37,472 nt of DNA from a virus. The stretch spans positions 1-37,472 of the IMG/VR virus record IMGVR_UViG_3300025097_000019. One strand, 5' to 3'. Below the pieces are notes generated by a model that saw nothing but the letters and a program-made list of their open reading frames with translations, ran no database searches and had not been told where the DNA came from. This document shows, in pieces, positions 37,348 to 37,472 of this stretch (its first letter is position 1; each line of letters opens with the position of its first letter). Position numbers and translations under genes: made by a program.

Positions 37348-37472
37348 TGGAAAAAATAGTTCAAAACCTTACAAAAATTGCAAGTTCACTAGATAGCCAA
37401 AAAAGAATTAAATTGGCATCTCAAATAGACAAATTCGCTGACGCTTTAGTGCAGATTAAAACTGCTCAATAT
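37347..37472 (+). CDS. hypothetical protein (partial, 3' end missing)
   Basis: The ATG shares one base with the previous stop (TAATG). The visible 42 residues start MEKIVQNLTKIASSLDSQKR and are helical, with IKTAQY at the cut end, recalling the KTA-type motifs of the proteins at 3401 and 4841. The rest lies outside the window. Confidence 0.6.
   Translation, partial: MEKIVQNLTKIASSLDSQKRIKLASQIDKFADALVQIKTAQY

Noticed and set aside
1-37472. CRISPR array, insertion sequence or rRNA gene.
   Set aside because: No regularly spaced repeats, no transposase motifs and no rRNA-like stretches were seen.

Overview
The window looks like a 37 kb piece of a large, AT-rich genome of a tailed phage (Caudoviricetes). 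A large terminase subunit, a tRNA cluster, at least six HNH homing endonuclease genes plus one inside an intein, dUTPase, a class II ribonucleotide reductase, a phage-type muramidase and tightly packed small ORFs of unknown function all point that way. A lipoprotein that also carries a C-terminal membrane segment sits next to the muramidase and suggests a Gram-negative host. The genetic code is standard: TAA, TAG and TGA are all used as ordinary stops. Both ends of the window cut through genes. All functional assignments come from reading motifs; no database search was run.

Layout. (1) 1-3275: the 3' end of a radical SAM gene, an HNH gene whose ribosome binding site is buried in a hairpin, four tandem genes that share a Ser-rich N-terminal tag (MKxRNGFVSNSS[ST]SSF) but have different bodies, and a zinc-ribbon protein. 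(2) 3401-6124: two large modular proteins with repeated N-terminal-type modules, one containing an ankyrin-like segment. (3) 6125-8400: a promoter with a palindrome around its -10 box, a tRNA-Tyr-like element, an HNH gene with a frameshifted tail, and seven tRNA genes. One of these, tRNA-Leu(UAA), has a 39-nt insertion in the anticodon loop. (4) 8436-12312: small hypothetical genes, a duplicated gene whose first copy is frameshifted, intrinsic terminators and a promoter that appears to give a leaderless mRNA. (5) 12309-17762: a mostly minus-strand block with a muramidase, an opposed candidate unimolecular spanin (+), a Nudix ADP-ribose pyrophosphatase, a short HNH gene, glutamine-dependent NAD synthetase and nicotinate phosphoribosyltransferase. 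(6) 17763-18089: a divergent intergenic region with two copies of an ATCGGGAAA..TTTCCCGAT dyad. (7) 18090-27673: a FliA-type sigma factor, a macro domain protein, HNH, an MptE-like protein, an AAA+ ATPase, an intein-split class II ribonucleotide reductase, HNH and dUTPase, closed by a strong terminator. (8) 27709-37472: the packaging/structural region with a TIGR03790-like protein, the large terminase, repeat-rich and lysine-rich proteins, HNH, and DUF192-like and WYL-like proteins.

How the genes may work together. PncB and NadE supply two of the three Preiss-Handler steps to NAD+. The Nudix enzyme and the macro domain act on ADP-ribose species, so the phage has an NAD+/ADP-ribose module that could support replication or undo NAD+-depleting host defences. 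Ribonucleotide reductase and dUTPase supply dNTPs. The sigma factor probably redirects transcription. The muramidase and candidate spanin form a lysis pair. The most novel-looking part is the left end, where a radical SAM enzyme lies next to proteins carrying one shared leader-like tag; the tRNA-Leu with an insertion is the second.
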